A stretch of 26,457 bases of DNA, taken from NCBI GenBank assembly GCA_039180415.1, contig JBCDDH010000049.1, forward strand, positions 1 through 26,457. The letters are read 5' to 3'. The notes under the pieces are model-generated. The model searched no databases, was not told the DNA's origin, and saw only the letters and a list, made by a program, of their open reading frames with translations. Made by a program: the position numbers and the translations under genes. Below, one piece after another: positions 25,612 through 26,457 of the stretch. This DNA is from CAZIXN01 sp039180415 (lineage in GTDB: Bacteria; Planctomycetota; Phycisphaerae; Phycisphaerales; Phycisphaeraceae). Every line of letters starts with the position of its first letter. The stretch's first letter is position 1.

Positions 25612-26457
25612 TCCCGCCCAAGCTAAGCGTTCGGCGAGCGAGCCGGTGCTTTCCCAGGCGGACGCCCGGTCGGCGCGGCGTCGCCGACGCCGTGCCGAAA
25701 GCCGCCGATTCTTCGGCGTCTTGCCGCTGCACGTCACGCTCACCGCGGTCGGCTTCATGCTCGCTCTGCCGTTCCTGTGGATGGTGCTGACCAGCTTCAA
25801 GCCGCTGGACCAGATCGGGCAAGACGATTGGCTGCCCACGCTTTCGGCAAACACCGACCGCGGCCAGTTCTCGGCCGAAGCGGTCGAGACCCTGCGCGAT
25901 GCCATACGCCGGGGCGACACAGCGACCACCGCGTTCTTACAAGCCTTCGTGAACACGCAAGCCGAGACGCTGCGCCCCGAACAGTTCGCCGACCAGCTCA
26001 ACGCCGCGATCCAACGCGGCGAGCCGATCCCGCCCGAGGCCTACGCGGGGGTTGCCCTCTCTCCCGAGGCGCTCGCACAGCTCGCGCGTGTCGTAACCGA
26101 CGCGGCGACGCCGATCCCGCAAAACCTGATTGGTTCCGAACTCAACGATGAACTCCGCGCTCGCGCCCGGAACATCGCGCTGTTCAACGCCTACGTGCTC
26201 CACGACGCGCTGCCCGGGCTGATCTCCGAGCCGGTCGCGTTCCGGGCACACAACTACCTCGAAGTCTTCCGCCAGGTTCCGTTCGCCCGGTACTACCTCA
26301 ACTCCCTGTTTATCGCGTGCTGGGTCACTTTCCTGCAGGTGTTCACCAGTTCGCTCGCCGCGTTCAGCTTCGCCCGGCTGGAATGGCCCGGGCGCGACAA
26401 GGTGTTTCTGCTTTACCTCAGCACGATGATGCTGCCGGGGTTGGTGATGATGATCCC
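25598..26457 (+). CDS. ABC transporter permease, MalG-like, partial (3' end outside window)
   Basis: The first 286 residues of the second permease of the importer; it runs off the window. A basic cytoplasmic start (SARRRRRRAESRR) leads into helix 1 (about 42-63, HVTLTAVGFMLALPFLWMVLTSFKP). In usual MalG proteins some 25 residues link this helix to the N-Y-x-E-V-F element. Here that element, HNYLEVFRQVPFARYYLNSLFIA, comes only at 219, after an inserted mostly alpha-helical, acidic segment (about 80-215). Two further helices (about 232-258 and 267-286) follow, with SLAAFSFARLEWPGRD between them. The ATG lies 14 bp inside the end of the preceding gene. The conserved EAA loop should lie beyond the edge. 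Confidence 0.92.
   Translation, partial: MSTIDPAQAKRSASEPVLSQADARSARRRRRRAESRRFFGVLPLHVTLTAVGFMLALPFLWMVLTSFKPLDQIGQDDWLPTLSANTDRGQFSAEAVETLRDAIRRGDTATTAFLQAFVNTQAETLRPEQFADQLNAAIQRGEPIPPEAYAGVALSPEALAQLARVVTDAATPIPQNLIGSELNDELRARARNIALFNAYVLHDALPGLISEPVAFRAHNYLEVFRQVPFARYYLNSLFIACWVTFLQVFTSSLAAFSFARLEWPGRDKVFLLYLSTMMLPGLVMMI

Overview
The window is GC-rich (visibly well above 60% G+C), tightly packed bacterial chromosome. It has long antisense shadow frames, frequent GTG/TTG starts, short intergenic gaps and almost no mobile or repetitive DNA. The mix of a K+-dependent membrane pyrophosphatase, an orphan LarB, sugar ABC permeases with unusual insertions, GH31 and SGNH hydrolases, and a small S21 protein looks most like a planctomycete, probably the Phycisphaerae group. 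That placement is an inference from gene content; no rRNA gene is present to settle it. I saw no rRNA, tRNA, CRISPR array, insertion sequence or prophage.

Left part (1-6.7 kb): the 3' end of argG is followed by three minus-strand genes. They encode a secreted GH31 glycosidase, a small RibD_C/DHFR-like reductase and a two-helix membrane protein. The last starts head-to-head with, and possibly overlaps, a plus-strand M3 oligoendopeptidase F gene. A 377-bp non-coding stretch upstream of the GH31 gene carries inverted repeats.

Middle minus-strand block (6.7-11.7 kb): rpsU with a clear intrinsic terminator, then hppA (with a long extra loop), rsfS and thrC, the last two closely coupled. A plus-strand LPG-synthase-type membrane protein follows (11.8-12.7 kb). 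It converges on a minus-strand SUKH/SMI1-type protein and mutL.

Right part (15.2-26.5 kb): all genes are on the plus strand and mostly overlap or nearly touch. They are an SGNH hydrolase, ksgA/rsmA, a GT2 glycosyltransferase, a large protein with a distant resemblance to BshC, an exported transglutaminase-like protein, larB, nnrD, and then a sugar-type ABC importer (binding protein, MalF-like permease, MalG-like permease cut off by the window end). The larB-nnrD pair joins two enzymes of nicotinamide-dinucleotide chemistry by an 11-bp overlap.

Most of the window is housekeeping. The best candidates for undescribed biology are the remodelled ABC permeases (two in-frame membrane insertions in one, a roughly 135-residue insertion in the other), the 115-residue insertion in the pyrophosphatase, the BshC-like gene between a glycosyltransferase and a transglutaminase, and the LarB-NnrD coupling.
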